The translations under genes and the position numbers were made by a program. A model generated the notes under the pieces. That model was not told where the DNA came from and did not search any database. It saw nothing but the letters and a program-made list of their open reading frames with translations. This document shows, piece after piece, positions 34,447 through 46,735 of a DNA stretch of 64,000 nucleotides (position 1 is the first letter of the stretch; each line of letters starts with the position of its first letter). Origin of the DNA: Peromyscus leucopus (Eukaryota; Chordata; Mammalia; Rodentia; Cricetidae); the NCBI RefSeq assembly GCF_004664715.2, contig NC_051071.1, positions 28,575,661 through 28,639,660 on the forward strand, written 5' to 3'.

Positions 34447-35665
34447 TAAAGAAAAGGACTAGAAACATCCTTCAGACTCTAAAAAGCATCTAAGAAATAT
34501 CCCTCCTGTCAGCCTTTGGCAGAGGCACCAGGGGGTTCTATTCCAACGGGGTAGATAAGCCTATGTGGAGGTGTGAATGAATGAATGCTTCACCCAGCAT
34601 CAGACTCTGGCTGCTTCCTCATCATGGGCACTATACTTTGCAGCTTTGGGTTTGACCAATGGTATACTTGCAGATACAACAATATGCTGAATCCGTATCT
34701 GAAGCTACACTCTTGCAATAAGAACAGATCTGGCCAGCTACAGGTCTGATGGGAGGAAGGACATCCACCCTTGCTCATGAGCAAGAACCAATGACTATGG
34801 TTTAATCACTGGGTTTGCAGATGGTTTGCTGAATTTGGCAAAGGTCAATGTGTGTGCACTGACTGTGGGCAGTAGGCAGCAGGATGGCTGACCCAGGTTG
34901 GGGTTGGTTAGGATTATACTATATGGAAAGATGTTTACTCATTTGCCTAAGCAATTGCAAAGTCTTCATAACAGAGGAAGACACTGAAGGAAGACACTAA
35001 TGGTATTAGAAAGGCAATATTACCCAGAAGAGCACAAAGCTTTCTTAGGCACAAAGTTTTACTACTTATAAAGTGACTCATGACTGGCAGAGTTCATTGT
35101 CACCACAACCACACAGTGTGACAAAGAAAATCAAGGCTACTGTCATCACCAGTTTATTGATGATGGTCTTATGTAAGGACATAAAAAATTGTCATAATTC
35201 ATTTCAAAACACAGAAACCAAATTAGAAGCTATAAATGAAGACCTTTATGCTTACAAACTTCCTCCCACCACTTGTCTGAACTGTATCACTTGTTGGAAT
35301 AAAGTTCTTCCAGGACATTAGCTGCTAGCCTAGATGCAGGGACTCATGCAGAAGACAAGCCTTGGGTGCCACTCTGAAGAGTGGACACACAAGGACCCGT
35401 GTTCTTCATTCTCCCACTAAGAAGTAGAGGCACCGATTTGCGTTGGTCATCCCCAAATGGTTGGAAAAGTCTCAGCATTGGGATTGTAGGATTTTTACAC
35501 TCAGGAAATGTTTTCCTCTTCTTTATATCAAGCTTATTGCTTACTCGCTAGAATTTATGGACAAAGAGCAAATCTAGGACTTCCAAAATAGTGGCCATAG
35601 TAGTTGATCTGTTTCCCTCAGACACTAGGTTATGTAGTATGAAAAACATAGGTTAAAAACATGAG
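34447..35665. other. No recognised feature
   Basis: This is intronic sequence without a named repeat or coding signal. Confidence 0.45.
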
Positions 35666-35669
35666 CACC

Positions 35670-35890
35670 CAACTGGAGGATGGCTCGGCAGTTAAAAGTA
35701 CTTGCTGCTTTTCCAGAGGGACCCTGTTTCAATTTCAGTATACACATGATGTCTCACTACTGGCTATAACTCCACTCCCAGGGCATCGGATACCCTCTCC
35801 TGACCACCACAGTCATCAGACACACAAGTGTTATAATACATACATGAAGATAAAACACTCATACACCTGAAATAAAACTAAAATGCAATA
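35670..35890 (+). mobile_element. B3 SINE
   Basis: It has AACTGGAGGATGGCTCGGCA, CTTGCTGCTTTTCCAGAGGG, CTCCCAGGGCATCGGATACC and a CCTGAAATAAAACTAAAA tail leading into a CTA repeat. Confidence 0.8.
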
Positions 35891-35896
35891 ACAATA

Positions 35897-35930
<34 letters not shown>
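35897..35930. repeat. (CTA)11 trinucleotide repeat
   Basis: Eleven CTA units follow a SINE tail and are themselves followed by ATAATA units. Confidence 0.95.
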
Positions 35931-36727
35931 ATGATAATAATAAAAGTAAAAATAAAACAAAGCAAAAATCTTGAGCACTGAACCAGACAGAAGCCTTTAA
36001 AGAGAGCCAATCATACAGAAAAATGGCCTTATGGACCATGTAATATTGCAAGACAGAACTTGAGATCATTGAGGAAGCCCTTGGGGGAAAGCTGTTTATG
36101 GGCGGTGTGACTACTCAGTGTGGGTTAGGTTGGTTTTTTGAAGGGGGGTGACCTCAGTGTGACAGGACTGCTTTCCTCAATGAAAGGATTCAGGAAGCTT
36201 TACCCAAATTTCATTTCCTTCTCCGCTGTTCAAATGGGTGAAGCCAATGAGTCATCTATACCTGCTTTTTACACATTTGAGGGTGGAGGACACAGAAGGT
36301 CAGGCTGGAAGAATGAAATACAGGTGAAACATAGGTGGCACTAACTCGGACATGCTGGAGTGCCTCGCCCTGTGTGGTGGCACTACAGTCAGGTTCATAG
36401 CATTCTGCCTTTGAACTCAGGACTTGGGAACAACCAATGATTCACAGCATTCAGCACTCGTGTGACAAATGTACAGGCTACAACTACCATCTGTATTATC
36501 TGTCTGCTCATGCTTTCTCCACTTTAACTTGAAGCAATTTGGTCAGCACAGCATACACCTGAGACTTCTCCCTAACTGGGAATTACCAGCAGACAGCAGA
36601 GAAGACACTAAATATAGTTTGTCTGGAGTGCTAAGAGTGGGAAAAAATAGTCCAATTGGTTATACAATACCAGTAGGTCAGCCCTGAAAACAAACATACA
36701 AGCAACATTATACAGATTGAACAAGAG

Positions 36728-36758
<31 letters not shown>

Positions 36759-37440
36759 TATGTGGTATATGTATATAGACACATATGTACAAATATATAG
36801 AGTACATATATTTATAGCTACCTATATGTTGTACAAATGCCATGGATGTATCTAAGATATGTGCATGTATATTTATGCATATTATATATGTAAACATAGA
36901 ATATACATGCTACTATATGAACACATTTGTATATATAATATATAGGCATACAGTAGCCTTATGTTTCTTGTGCTTTGATAATTCAGACTCCTGGTGATAC
37001 AACCAGAATTACTTGGTCTTTTACTCACAGGAAAGAAAAACATCTCCAAGCTCACATGAACCTGCAAACAGTCTCTGGGCCATCCTGACCTTGACAATGG
37101 GTTTCCAAATAACAAAGAAGAGAGTCTTTTAGTCTTTGCCTTTCATTTCACACATGAGGAGATTCTGAGATGACTGAGTTATAGCCACAGGGAAACTCTG
37201 AGTCTGAAACTTTTGTCCCCTGAGTTCCAGTCTAGTGGTCTGGGTGTTATCATAACTGTCTCCCAAGCAGGTGATCGTGATATATAACAATGATAGTGAT
37301 GGGGGAAGGGTTTAAAAGAAAGACCCAATGTAATAGACTCAACTATAACAATCCTTCAGCTCCAAATTCTAGAAGTCAAATATATGTAGAGTACATTTGG
37401 CACAGTATTAAATCCATTTATTGCTTTTAGGCAGTAGATG
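35931..37440. other. No gene recognised; AT repeat at 36731-36960
   Basis: A (TA)n and TATATG-type low-complexity stretch occupies about 36731-36960. The rest shows nothing recognised. Confidence 0.45.
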
Positions 37441-37627
37441 AGCAACAGGATCTTTACAGCCTATGGAGCCAGGAGTCTATCTCTAGTTTTGAGTTTTGTA
37501 AAAGTGACTTTGTCTCTATGCCTCAGTCTGATCAACTGTGAAATAAGTGTGTTTCAGTCTACCCCAAAATGATTGTTTTGAAGCGTGAATGAAGATGTGT
37601 GTACCAGAGAGAATTACCTAACAGAAA
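37440..37627 (+). mobile_element. MIR element, whose 3' part forms a hairpin arm
   Basis: It has the MIR order: AAAGTGACTTTGTCTCTATG with CCTCAGTCTGATCAACTGTG, then CCCCAAAATGATTGTTTTGA and GTGAATGAAG. The last 43 bases are the left arm of hairpin 1. Confidence 0.5.
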
Positions 37628-37693
37628 ATTTAAAGGACAAATGTGGCTTGTTTCTGTTAGGTAATTCTCTCTGGTACACACTTCTTCATTCAC
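37585..37693. repeat. Long inverted repeat (hairpin 1), 43-bp arms
   Basis: The left arm 37585-37627 and right arm 37651-37693 are reverse complements at 42 of 43 positions. The single mismatch lies 12 bases into the left arm. The loop of 23 nt is 37628-37650. The stem contains CCAGAGAGAATTACCTAACA on the left and its complement on the right. It is one of two adjacent structures. Confidence 0.97.
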
Positions 37694-37699
37694 ATTTAC

Positions 37700-37807
37700 A
37701 ACATGATCTTATTCTGGAACAATGACATTGTGTATACATTGAGAGAAATATGTTTTAAAAAACCCCAATGTATACACAATGTCATTGTTCCAGAATAAAA
37801 TCATGTT
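37700..37807. repeat. Long inverted repeat (hairpin 2), 42-bp arms
   Basis: The left arm 37700-37741 and right arm 37766-37807 are reverse complements at 41 of 42 positions, with a C/T difference 9 bases in. The loop of 24 nt is 37742-37765. It begins 6 bp after hairpin 1 ends and shares no stem sequence with it. Confidence 0.97.
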
Positions 37808-38463
37808 ATAAAATTAATGAGCAATTTTTCAGTATTTTGTAGTAAGACTTGATTATTCAGTGTGTGTCTCTCTCTGTGAGAACAGCAGTCCACTCCAGGG
37901 CCCTGTGGGCCTGGGGTGACTAAGGTGGGTAAGGACAGAGGGGTGGGAAGCTATAGTTCCTCACCTGACACTTTCATAGAGAGGTCCCCTCCCCAGTCAC
38001 AGAGAAAAAGTTCCTCTGCAGGAAAAAGGACAAGAAAGGCAAGCCTAAACTTGCAGGTGACATAAATACATTCATATTCTATCTGTTGATAACTTCATTA
38101 TTCTCCCACAGGAAACAAACCAGGTGACCTTGAACACAGAGGGCTATTTGAAAGCTTGGAGCTGCCAAGGGCACAGACAGAAGATTCCACAGCACCCAGA
38201 CCTGAGGCCAGGCACCCTGGCAAGAACAGTGACAGCAGCCCCAGCTGCCATTGGCACTAGGCTTTGGACTGGCAGCTTCACACATAGCATGCCTGTGGTC
38301 TTGAAAATGAGCCCTCAAGACAACAAGCATTGATACTGGAAAGCTGGAATCAAAGGTATCAGAAGTCTGTCAAGAAAGAGTGAGGAGAGCTAGCCCCCAA
38401 ATGAAATCTGAGCAAATAGACCCAGGGCCTTGCTGTGCCTCTCACTCCTTCACAGTGCCTGAA
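37808..38463. other. No recognised feature
   Basis: This is intronic sequence without a named repeat. The short frames on both strands at 38079-38333 are not supported. Confidence 0.45.
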
Positions 38464-38545
38464 TTAGTGTGGGTCCTGGAAATCAAACCTGGGTCCTCAA
38501 GAAGAGCAGGAAGTGCTCTTAATCACTGAGACATCTCTCCAACTC
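38464..38545 (-). mobile_element. B2/B3 head fragment, antisense
   Basis: The plus strand reads GTGGGTCCTGGAAATCAAAC, CTCTTAATCACTGAGACATC and TCTCCAACTCC, the reversed tRNA-derived head only. Confidence 0.75.
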
Positions 38546-41500
38546 CTTTGTTGGAATCTTAGCCAAACCCTGTGTATCTAACAATCTTTGGTTTTAAGTC
38601 CCATTGTGTAGATATACCTCAAACGGGGGACAAAATTTCTGTGAAGCCTCAGACTGGCTAGGTTGACAAAATTAACCCTCTTCTTTTATAGATGGATTAC
38701 TAGGTCTAAGAGGGATGTCATCCACATCCCTGCTCCTTTAATCAGAGAGACTGTTTCCTGTGTGCTGGATGACAAATTAAGAATCAGAAGGTTGCAGAGA
38801 TCCTAGGCCCCACTACGACAATACTGAATACCAGGTAAATAAAGGAAACAGAGTGTGTAGGCTCCTTCATTATCCTTTGAATTCAATCCACACTGTGCAG
38901 GCTGGGGAGGCCCTTGGTGTGGGAGCTGCATGCCTCTCAGATTTCTTCCTTTTGCTGAGCTCAAGCCACACTGGTTTCTCAATCTTAGTCTTCCATATTC
39001 CTTCATAGTCTGCCATATTCATCTCAGCTTTGGACTTGGCATTCTCAGCTCCCTATTTCCAGAATGTTGTGCCCCTGGCTTTGAAAAGCTGTCTCTTTCT
39101 TGCTATTCAGGTTTTACTTCAAATGTCAGTTTTCTCTCAACAGTTTTTACATTATCCCATTTTAAAGTCCCCATCCATTGTTCTAAATCACATCTTCCAT
39201 CCACCTCTCCACTCAGTCATGCATGCCACTGAGTCTCTTGGCAGTGTCTTATCTTCTGAGATGCCAGTTCCAGAGTATGTCATGATTCCTGGCACATTGT
39301 AGAGGGCAGGGACCTATTCCTCCACTAACTTGTCAAGTACAGGGGCCAGGAAGGCCAATGGCTATAAGTTACTGAGAACAGATTTTAATTTAACAAAAAG
39401 TGAAACATAACAGTCTATGCACTGGAAAGCCTGCCAGAATTCAACATCCCTTATATTCCAAGAGAGTCAAGAAGAAGCCAGATGTTGAAAGGGGGCTTCA
39501 TATCGCTCAGTGATTGGACAAGCTCACCCAGGAGTCTAGAAAACATCTTAATTAAAAAGGAAGGGAATCTATTAAATAACCCTTCAAAAATATTTAAATT
39601 TCCTTCATAAGTCTCCTTATTACATAATTCACATTATGACTCAGACTCCAAATGTAATTAACTTTAATATACCCTCACAGTCCCACCAGTCTGATTGTCA
39701 ACATATTCACCATCAGAGGAAATAAGCAGAATAGTGCATGAGAGAAACAGTGATGTTCATGTGCCTCTGTCTTCAAGATACTGTCACAGTCCCTCCACCT
39801 AATGTAAGGACACAGCTTGCTCAAGCAAGTATGTTCTCTAGGATAAAGGACTTTGAGATTTAACAAAAGAAATAGAAAGGAAGAGGTTATTTTCTGAGCA
39901 ACTACTGTGTGCCAGACAGTAGGCACCCAACCAAAGGTCTCCTCTAAGACCTACAACACCACTACCAGCAAGAGTGGTTATTCTCATTTTATTTCATATC
40001 ATTAAGTAATGAAAAGGTGGTAGAGAATGATGAAAAGGTAAGGAAGCTCTGGGAATCAGACAGATCCAAATGGGAATTATTAGAGCTAAGTGATACTATG
40101 TAAGTATATCACCTCTTAAGGACTCAGTGTGTCATCCCCTCTGCTCTCCAGAAAAATGTATGGAACCACAGCTGTCAGGGTGGGGTGCTGTGTCAAGACA
40201 GTGGGGCCTGGAGACAGCAGAATCAAGATTAACATGAGCAAGAAAACAGTTTGCAGGGAAGGGCTGGGAATACTTCTTGACCTGGCATAGGTGGACTAAA
40301 CCGAACATGTTTGAGAGAAGCCGGATCTTCACAAACATGACAGAGTCAGGTACTATGTAGCATATTGATAAAGAGTCATGAGCCTCATGTCCCACATCTA
40401 ATTCTTTGTCCTTGGACACAGGATCTGGAACACTTCAGTAAGTGACCCTGAGACTCAGAGCCATGCCTATACAAATTCTAGGAAATGGGTCTAAGCCTAC
40501 AGCTTATGTGGGCAATCAGTATAACATCATTACTCATGCTTAATATGCAACAGTGAGTGTCTAGCACACAGTAGGTCCTCAGTAAACACGATTGTCCTGC
40601 TTTTATCCTTTTGGCTGTTATGGAAGCATATTATTAAGGTTAAAGAGCATCTTCAAGGCCACAGAACTAGGTAGGAATCATCAAAACTAAACACCAGGGT
40701 CCTTCTCTAAGGCCCTCGCTTTGCCTTCCCCTACATTGGATGGGCAACTTCTCTGCAGACACTATAAGTGCATTCCAGGCAGAGGCGGAAACTCCTGAAA
40801 AAGCCAGAGAAAATGGCAGAAGGCATCTGCTCTAATAAACTGCTGTGCAAATCTACTTCTTTCAAGTCTCCCATGGCGAGGAGTGATTTAATTTTCTGAA
40901 TTGTACTGAAACCTGAGTGGAGACAGTTTGGACAACAGAACTGTCATTTTTTTAAATGCAGCTAAACTGGACCATAGAAAGCATCAGGTTATTTGTTCAT
41001 CCTGAAGAGTCAAAAATGTCTTTGCTTTCATCTTTGCACAAAGATTTAAGAGTCTGTTGCTGTGGTGTCAAATTTCCATCCTTGGCAGGGCATCTTGGAA
41101 AGCAAGGCATAGGAAACAGATTCAGTCTGTGCCTGTCAGTCTGTGAAAGGACATGGGTATTTCAAGACCTCCATAAATATTTATTTTCTTGAAATTGCCT
41201 GTACATGACACTCCTCAGCCAACATTGACATTCGGTTTTGTTTGGAGTTATGATAATTGCTGTGTGGTAGGATGAGCTGGGAAGGATGCAGGGTAGAAAG
41301 GATCAAAGGGCAGCTCACATAATGTTAATAAGTGTTCTTGGAGCACATTTGCTATCTGAAGAAAACAAGTAAAAGTGGGCCCAAGTTCCCTTCAAAGTGA
41401 TTCATACTCTTGGAATGCAGTTCTTCCAAGCCTTCAGAGTTCCTTGAAGTCCTCCACAATGTCGAAAGGTTCTAAACCCATAAAAGGTTACCTGGGAAGT

Positions 41501-43456
41501 GAACACTGCTCCATAGGATTGAGTTGGGGAGGGAGAACCTTGGCAAGGACAAGAAGTTGCCCTTGCAGGATCAGGGAATCCTATCTCCCCCACAGGGTAA
41601 CTAGAAATCAAGCAACACAGTAGTGTCCTTCCCTCCACGTACAAGATTAGAACCCAAGAATGCTGAGGAGGTGTTAGAAGGAAGTGAATCCAGCTTCTTC
41701 ACCTAGCAGTCCAGGCTACCTCACGATTTAAAGAATTACAGCTGTCCAAGTGGGGATCTACACGGCAACTGTTTAGGGTCTTGTTAAAGAGGAAGATGGT
41801 CCTCTCAAAGTCCAGGGACAGGTGTGACTTTCTGCATCCCTATGTTCTCTGGGGCGCTGGTCTACTGACCAGCCTGTGGACCAGACCTGAAACCTCAATA
41901 CTCACTGCAACACTCACTGTGGAAGGGCTGTTCTTTGTTTCCCATTTGTTTTCACTGGATGGACATAGCTTGCTTTTAAACCCAGGATTAGGAACAATCC
42001 TGGTAGACAACAAAGAGAGGGATCAGTCTGGCCACAGAGGCGGAGCTATTCGAGGAAGAGGATAACAAGAATTTGAAATTAACAGGATTTCCAGTCAAAG
42101 CCCAGGTTCCTATCTCAGCTCTGCAATTTAAAACCTGCAGGAAAGCCCTGAAATGCTCCGGAGTTTTGGTCCTGTGTTTTTATTGTAAAGATTAAATAAA
42201 ATGGTATATACAGGGCACTTAGGACACTGTGCTATTGCGTAGTTCATATGGCAACACTTCAAGTCATGGTAGCTAATTTTATCCCTAAAAATGCTGCATG
42301 GTAGAAATAGGATCTAGGGATGATAATTAGTCAAATGCATTTGTTCATGAGCCAAACTGCTGCACTGACTCAACCAGACAGAAGCTCAAGGAAGAAAGGA
42401 CAGTGACAGGCAGATAGGATCAGGATCTCTGTTTGAGGAGAGCACAGAGCAGGGCCTTGATAAGAGACCCCGTCCCCTAGACAAAAGTGGAACAGCAGGT
42501 ACAAGTAGCTGCAGCTCCAGAGAAGGGACGGAGGCAGTGTTCCTTCTCAATGTGCTTCATGCGTCGTTGTTGGGCACAGAAGGCAGCAATGACCTAAATA
42601 AATCCTTCATTGCACACAGAAACACCCTGGCATAGGAAGCACACGGCAGAGCTCCGTGATAGGAAGCCTCTCGTATTACTGCATACCCGAGTGGAAATAA
42701 GACCCTGCCAGGAGATAGGAGGCTGGAGGTGGGTGCTGCAGACTCTTATGCTCAGGACTGTAGTCCTGCTCAACCTTTGACAGGTGCATTTTTAGCTGCA
42801 GGGGCTTCCTGGGTAGGGCAGAGAGACATCCATCATGCCGAATTCATGAGTTCTGTGTATTTTTCCCAAAATGCAAAGATACAAGAGACATGAGAGGCAC
42901 AAAGGCTATGCATGTACCAGCATCTTTAGCTGTCATATTATGGGAACATTTTACAGAAAGAGAAACTGATATAGGCAGAGAACAAGAACCCCAAATTCAT
43001 GCACAGAGGAGCTACACCCAGTAGGAAAGCACAGTGTCCTGACCCCATACATATGGACACAAGCTACACTTTGGATCTGTGCTACTAGCGTGTTGGGCAA
43101 AAGAGACCAGAACAATTTACAGTTGTAAACAAATACATGCAAAGCAAAGCAAAGCAAATTCTTCCTCTTACACAAACTCAGGAGAGGGATTTGTCTCATT
43201 TCTTAGGACACTTTAAAGGAATGAACATCTGTGTCTTTTCAGCATTTGTGCTTTGAAGCACTGATGCCCAATACGATTGTATTTGCAATCAGAGTCGTTG
43301 AGAAGTGATTTCGGTGAGGTCATGCAGATTGGGTCCTGATCTGAAAGGTCAGATATCTTTCTAAGGAGACAAAAATAAAATGAGTTCTTTATGTGTCCAA
43401 CATGCATGAAGATAAGGAAGAAGGAACCTGTCTGTGGACCAGGAAGAAAACCCTAT
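38546..43456. other. About 4.9 kb of intron, no gene; probable MIRs
   Basis: MIR-like stretches lie at about 40400-40610 (GAGTGTCTAGCACACAGTAG near the end), about 42095-42290 (AGATTAAATAAAATGG, GGGCACTTAGGACA) and possibly 39890-40020. AAAGC units repeat at 43138-43157. Otherwise nothing was recognised. Confidence 0.4.
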
Positions 43457-43472
43457 AAAGAAGTGAGTTTCG

Positions 43473-43631
43473 GCCGGGCAGTGGTGGTGCATGCCTTTAA
43501 TCCCAGCACTCAGGAGGCAGAGCCAGGCGGATCTCTGTGAGTTCGAGGCCAGCTTGGGCTACCAAGTGAGTCCCAGGAAAGGCGCAAAGCTACACAGAGA
43601 AACCCTGTCTCGAAAAACCAAAAAGAAAAAA
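43473..43631 (+). mobile_element. Young B1 SINE with 14-bp duplication
   Basis: AAAGAAGTGAGTTT flanks it at 43457-43470 and 43632-43645. The body runs from GCCGGGCAGTGGTGGTGCAT to CTGTCTCGAAAAACCAAAAA and is close to the other young copies. Confidence 0.96.
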
Positions 43632-43645
43632 AAAGAAGTGAGTTT

Positions 43646-44476
43646 CTCAACACCTTGATATTGAGTTCACATCCTCTAGGACTGTGAGCAATGAATGCTT
43701 GCCTTTTAAGCACCTATCCCTAGTATCTGTGTAGAACAGCTCCACTAGCACAAAGTCCTCAGAGACATAACAGCAGAACTAAGCTCTTTGCTGGAAGCCC
43801 TTCTGCTGTGTAAGCACAGGACTGCCTGCTGGATCCAGGCAGGTGACATCATGTATCAGGTTAGTTGATTATTAGGGGCTGTGGCAAGCAAGCTGTGCAC
43901 ATGATCTGTCTAAAGAGGCTGCTGCTGTCCACTCTGGCAGATGTCATTCAAGTGCAAGGACTGGAATGATCTGATACTCTGTTTTCTTCTGGATTCTACT
44001 ATGGATATTAATGTGAGAAATATTAGTTTTTGTTAATGTAATATGTGAATATTTGTTGCTAAATAAGGAGAAGGTAAGAAAAAAAATGGAGAGCAAACCA
44101 AATCTGCAATTTCTGATACTGGGAACTCCCTTTCTCCTGCAGGTGAGCACTCACTGTTCCCCAGTGGCTTCTGCAAGATTTCTGAGCTTGCATAGCATTC
44201 TGGAGATACATAAACAATCTACTCATTGTCTTCGAGAGTTCTCTCTAATATGGAAGACACACATAACGGAGCTAATTGCAAAGTTTCTGAGTGAATGTGA
44301 AGAAAGACATGTAAATAAGAGGTTTAAATTGTAGAAAATTGAAGAAAAGCAGGGTGTACCTAAAAAGAGGCCACAGGAGAGGTGATACCTGAGCACAATC
44401 ATGAAGGAGACAAAGGGCTTGCTTTACAGATCCCTTGACAGGGCATTCATTCTAGAATTTTTAGAACAGGAAATAG

Positions 44477-44478
<2 letters not shown>
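43646..44478. other. No recognised feature
   Basis: This is intronic sequence. Nothing was identified. Confidence 0.45.

Positions 44479-44521
<43 letters not shown>
44479..44521. repeat. (GT)21 microsatellite
   Basis: An uninterrupted GT run. Confidence 0.97.
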
Positions 44522-44522
<1 letters not shown>

Positions 44523-44785
44523 CCTCTAACCTAGCATTTGCTATGGGGCTCACATGCTATTGGTGAGTGTTGACAGAGATGAAGTTTCAGGAGCTTGGGG
44601 ACTCCATGGTGTAGAAGTCCAATAGGAGAATGAACACAACGTTCTGAGTTTGAATTCCTGCAAGGCCATTTCATTGGATAGATTCCAACTTGGGGAAAAT
44701 TACTGGAAATTTTGGAAAATTTCTGCCCAGAGATTTTGTTTACATGTGTGCTTGGTTTATCATGGACATTTAAAAGCAAGTATTT
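44522..44785. other. No recognised feature
   Basis: A short intronic stretch in which nothing was identified. Confidence 0.45.
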
Positions 44786-44890
44786 AGGTCAGGCATGGTG
44801 ACATACACTTGCAATCCTAATGCTTAGTACGCAAAGGAGAAGGACTGGGCTGCATAATGAGATCCTGCCTCAAAATCAAAATAAAATGAA
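44786..44890 (+). mobile_element. B1-related SINE fragment
   Basis: It reads GTCAGGCATGGTGACATACA, CTTGCAATCCTAATGCTTAG, GGGCTGCATAATGAGATCCT and GCCTCAAAATCAAAATAAAA, in B1 order with strong divergence. Confidence 0.7.
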
Positions 44891-45270
44891 AACCTAGCAT
44901 TTTGTATACATGCTTCTGCACTGACAGGGGAGCTGCCCTGGCACATCCCTGCAAAATGTATGTTGAATACATATATCCTATCGAACATCCCAACTGAGCA
45001 GCAAGGTGCACCACAGAGTGTTGGTGGTTTCCGTGGTGACCTCACACCCGACTTGGAGGTGCAGCAGAGAGCTGCCCAACATCCCAAGAGAGGATGGATC
45101 CAAACATTGCTGGCTCAAAAACAACTCCAAATTTAAAATGAAAATACAATTTTTTCTGGATGTATATCACTTTTTCACCAAAGTTGAAAAGTCCTATGTT
45201 AATATCACATCTTATCTGTACCGCTGAGTACCATGAATGAACCAGAAATAGAAGAATGCCAGAGACACAG
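44891..45270. other. No recognised feature
   Basis: This is intronic sequence. Overlapping frames of 65-88 codons show no protein content. Confidence 0.45.
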
Positions 45271-45559
45271 TCCCAGGCTGGGGAGAGTCTCTGTGTATAA
45301 AACACTTGTCATGCAAGTGGACCTGAGTTCGAATCCCCAGATTCAAAAGCTCAGCATGGTAACTTGTATACCAGTGTTCCAACGGTGAGATGGGAGGTGT
45401 AGATAAGAGAATCCCTAGATGATCAAAGGCCAGCTGATCTGGCATGCACAACTATGAACAAAAAAGGAAGCACCCTGTCTCGAACAAGGTGAAAGGTGGG
45501 ATTCTACACCTTACGTGGTCCTCTGACCTCAACACGCATGTGTTGGTTTGCGTACAACG

Positions 45560-45560
<1 letters not shown>
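45271..45560 (+). mobile_element. B4 SINE (ID head joined to B1-like tail)
   Basis: The first part GGACCTGAGTTCGAATCCCC is ID-like. The second, with AGCTCAGCATGGTAACTTGT and CACCCTGTCTCGAACAAGG, is B1-like. GTCCTCTGACCTCAACACGC precedes a CA repeat, as in B4. Confidence 0.8.

Positions 45561-45601
<41 letters not shown>
45561..45601. repeat. (CA)20 microsatellite
   Basis: This is an uninterrupted CA run at the 3' end of the B4. Confidence 0.97.
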
Positions 45602-45604
<3 letters not shown>

Positions 45605-45815
45605 TCATATAAACACATATCATAGACATAGATTCACATACACACGTATACAGATATATACATATGCATCACAGACATACACAGAGACATCATATACAGA
45701 CATATCATAGACATAGATATACACACATCATATAAATACATATCATAGTAATAGATGCACACAGAGATATTATGTACAGACATATCATAGACATAGATGC
45801 ACACACACAGATTTT
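45602..45815. repeat. Irregular AT/CA-rich tandem array
   Basis: The core ACATATCATAGACATAGAT, with variants, occurs at 45615, 45700, 45738 and 45780, spaced 85, 38 and 42 bp apart. It looks like a decaying array of about 40-bp units grown from the SINE's CA tail. Confidence 0.75.
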
Positions 45816-46489
45816 TTTTAAAAAGACAAAACCATGCCCATGAGGAACTCAGGAGGGAAGTTGGAATGTAAATAATCAAAACCTGGCACCATAGCAGGCA
45901 GTGATTTCATAGTGACTATATATTTTTCTGAATAAACCCATAGCCATTTATGAAACAACATTCTTTGACCTCCCCTATTATAAACACACACACTCATAAA
46001 CACACACAAACCATGGTGAATTATACTTTACAAAAACAACCACATTTAAATGCTACTTGAGTTCAACATTTCTTTGATACGTTCAGCCTTGGTACTGTAA
46101 AATTAATTACTGTCTCAATTTTTTCTGACTCCAACTTCAATTTATCCATAATGAATCTACTGTAAACAAAGGACACCTATTTTGTTTTACTGCTCATCTA
46201 AAAGCCATGTCATCTATCTATCTATCTATATATTGCTGCCCTTGACATAACTCTTTTGAAGTTCTCTTATTATTTCTTACTATAATTTCAATATCTTCAG
46301 ATCAAATATGATGACATTTGTCAAGAGAGATCATTACGAGTCTCATCTTTCATTCTTTCAGAATGTGAATACAAAATGATTGACTTACACTTTGTACCTT
46401 TAAAATATTATTTATTTTTATTTAGATAAAGCATTTGAAACAGGTTGGCATCAACAGGAAGATTTCTACAATCAGCTAGATGAATCCTG
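45816..46489. other. No gene recognised; short (TCTA)n
   Basis: A short TCTA run lies at about 46208-46227. Nothing else was recognised. Confidence 0.45.
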
Positions 46490-46735
46490 GCACTCACAAT
46501 GGGAAGTTTTGGAGACCTAAGAGTTTAGCTTTGAATCCCAGGTGCACAGACATTCCCCTGTGTAACCCAGATCAAATCCTGTGATCTGTGTGCCTCGTTT
46601 TCTTATCTGAGATGTGAAGATTGCAACAGTACTGACTTTGTGTGATTGTCATGAGAACCAAAGGAAGTGTTAGTACAGAAGAGGCTAAAGAGAGGGCCTG
46701 GCAGAGAGAAAAATCTTCATGAAATGTCAGCCATT
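46490..46735 (+). mobile_element. MIR SINE
   Basis: It has GTGTAACCCAGATCAAATCC, GTGCCTCGTTTTCTTATCTG, TGTGATTGTCATGAGAACCA and GAGAGGGCCTGGCAGAGAG in MIR order, with the usual old divergence. Confidence 0.7.

Noticed and set aside
35897..35930. Possible CRISPR-like or regulatory array
   Set aside because: It is a plain CTA microsatellite following a SINE tail. No array with spacers exists in this eukaryotic window.
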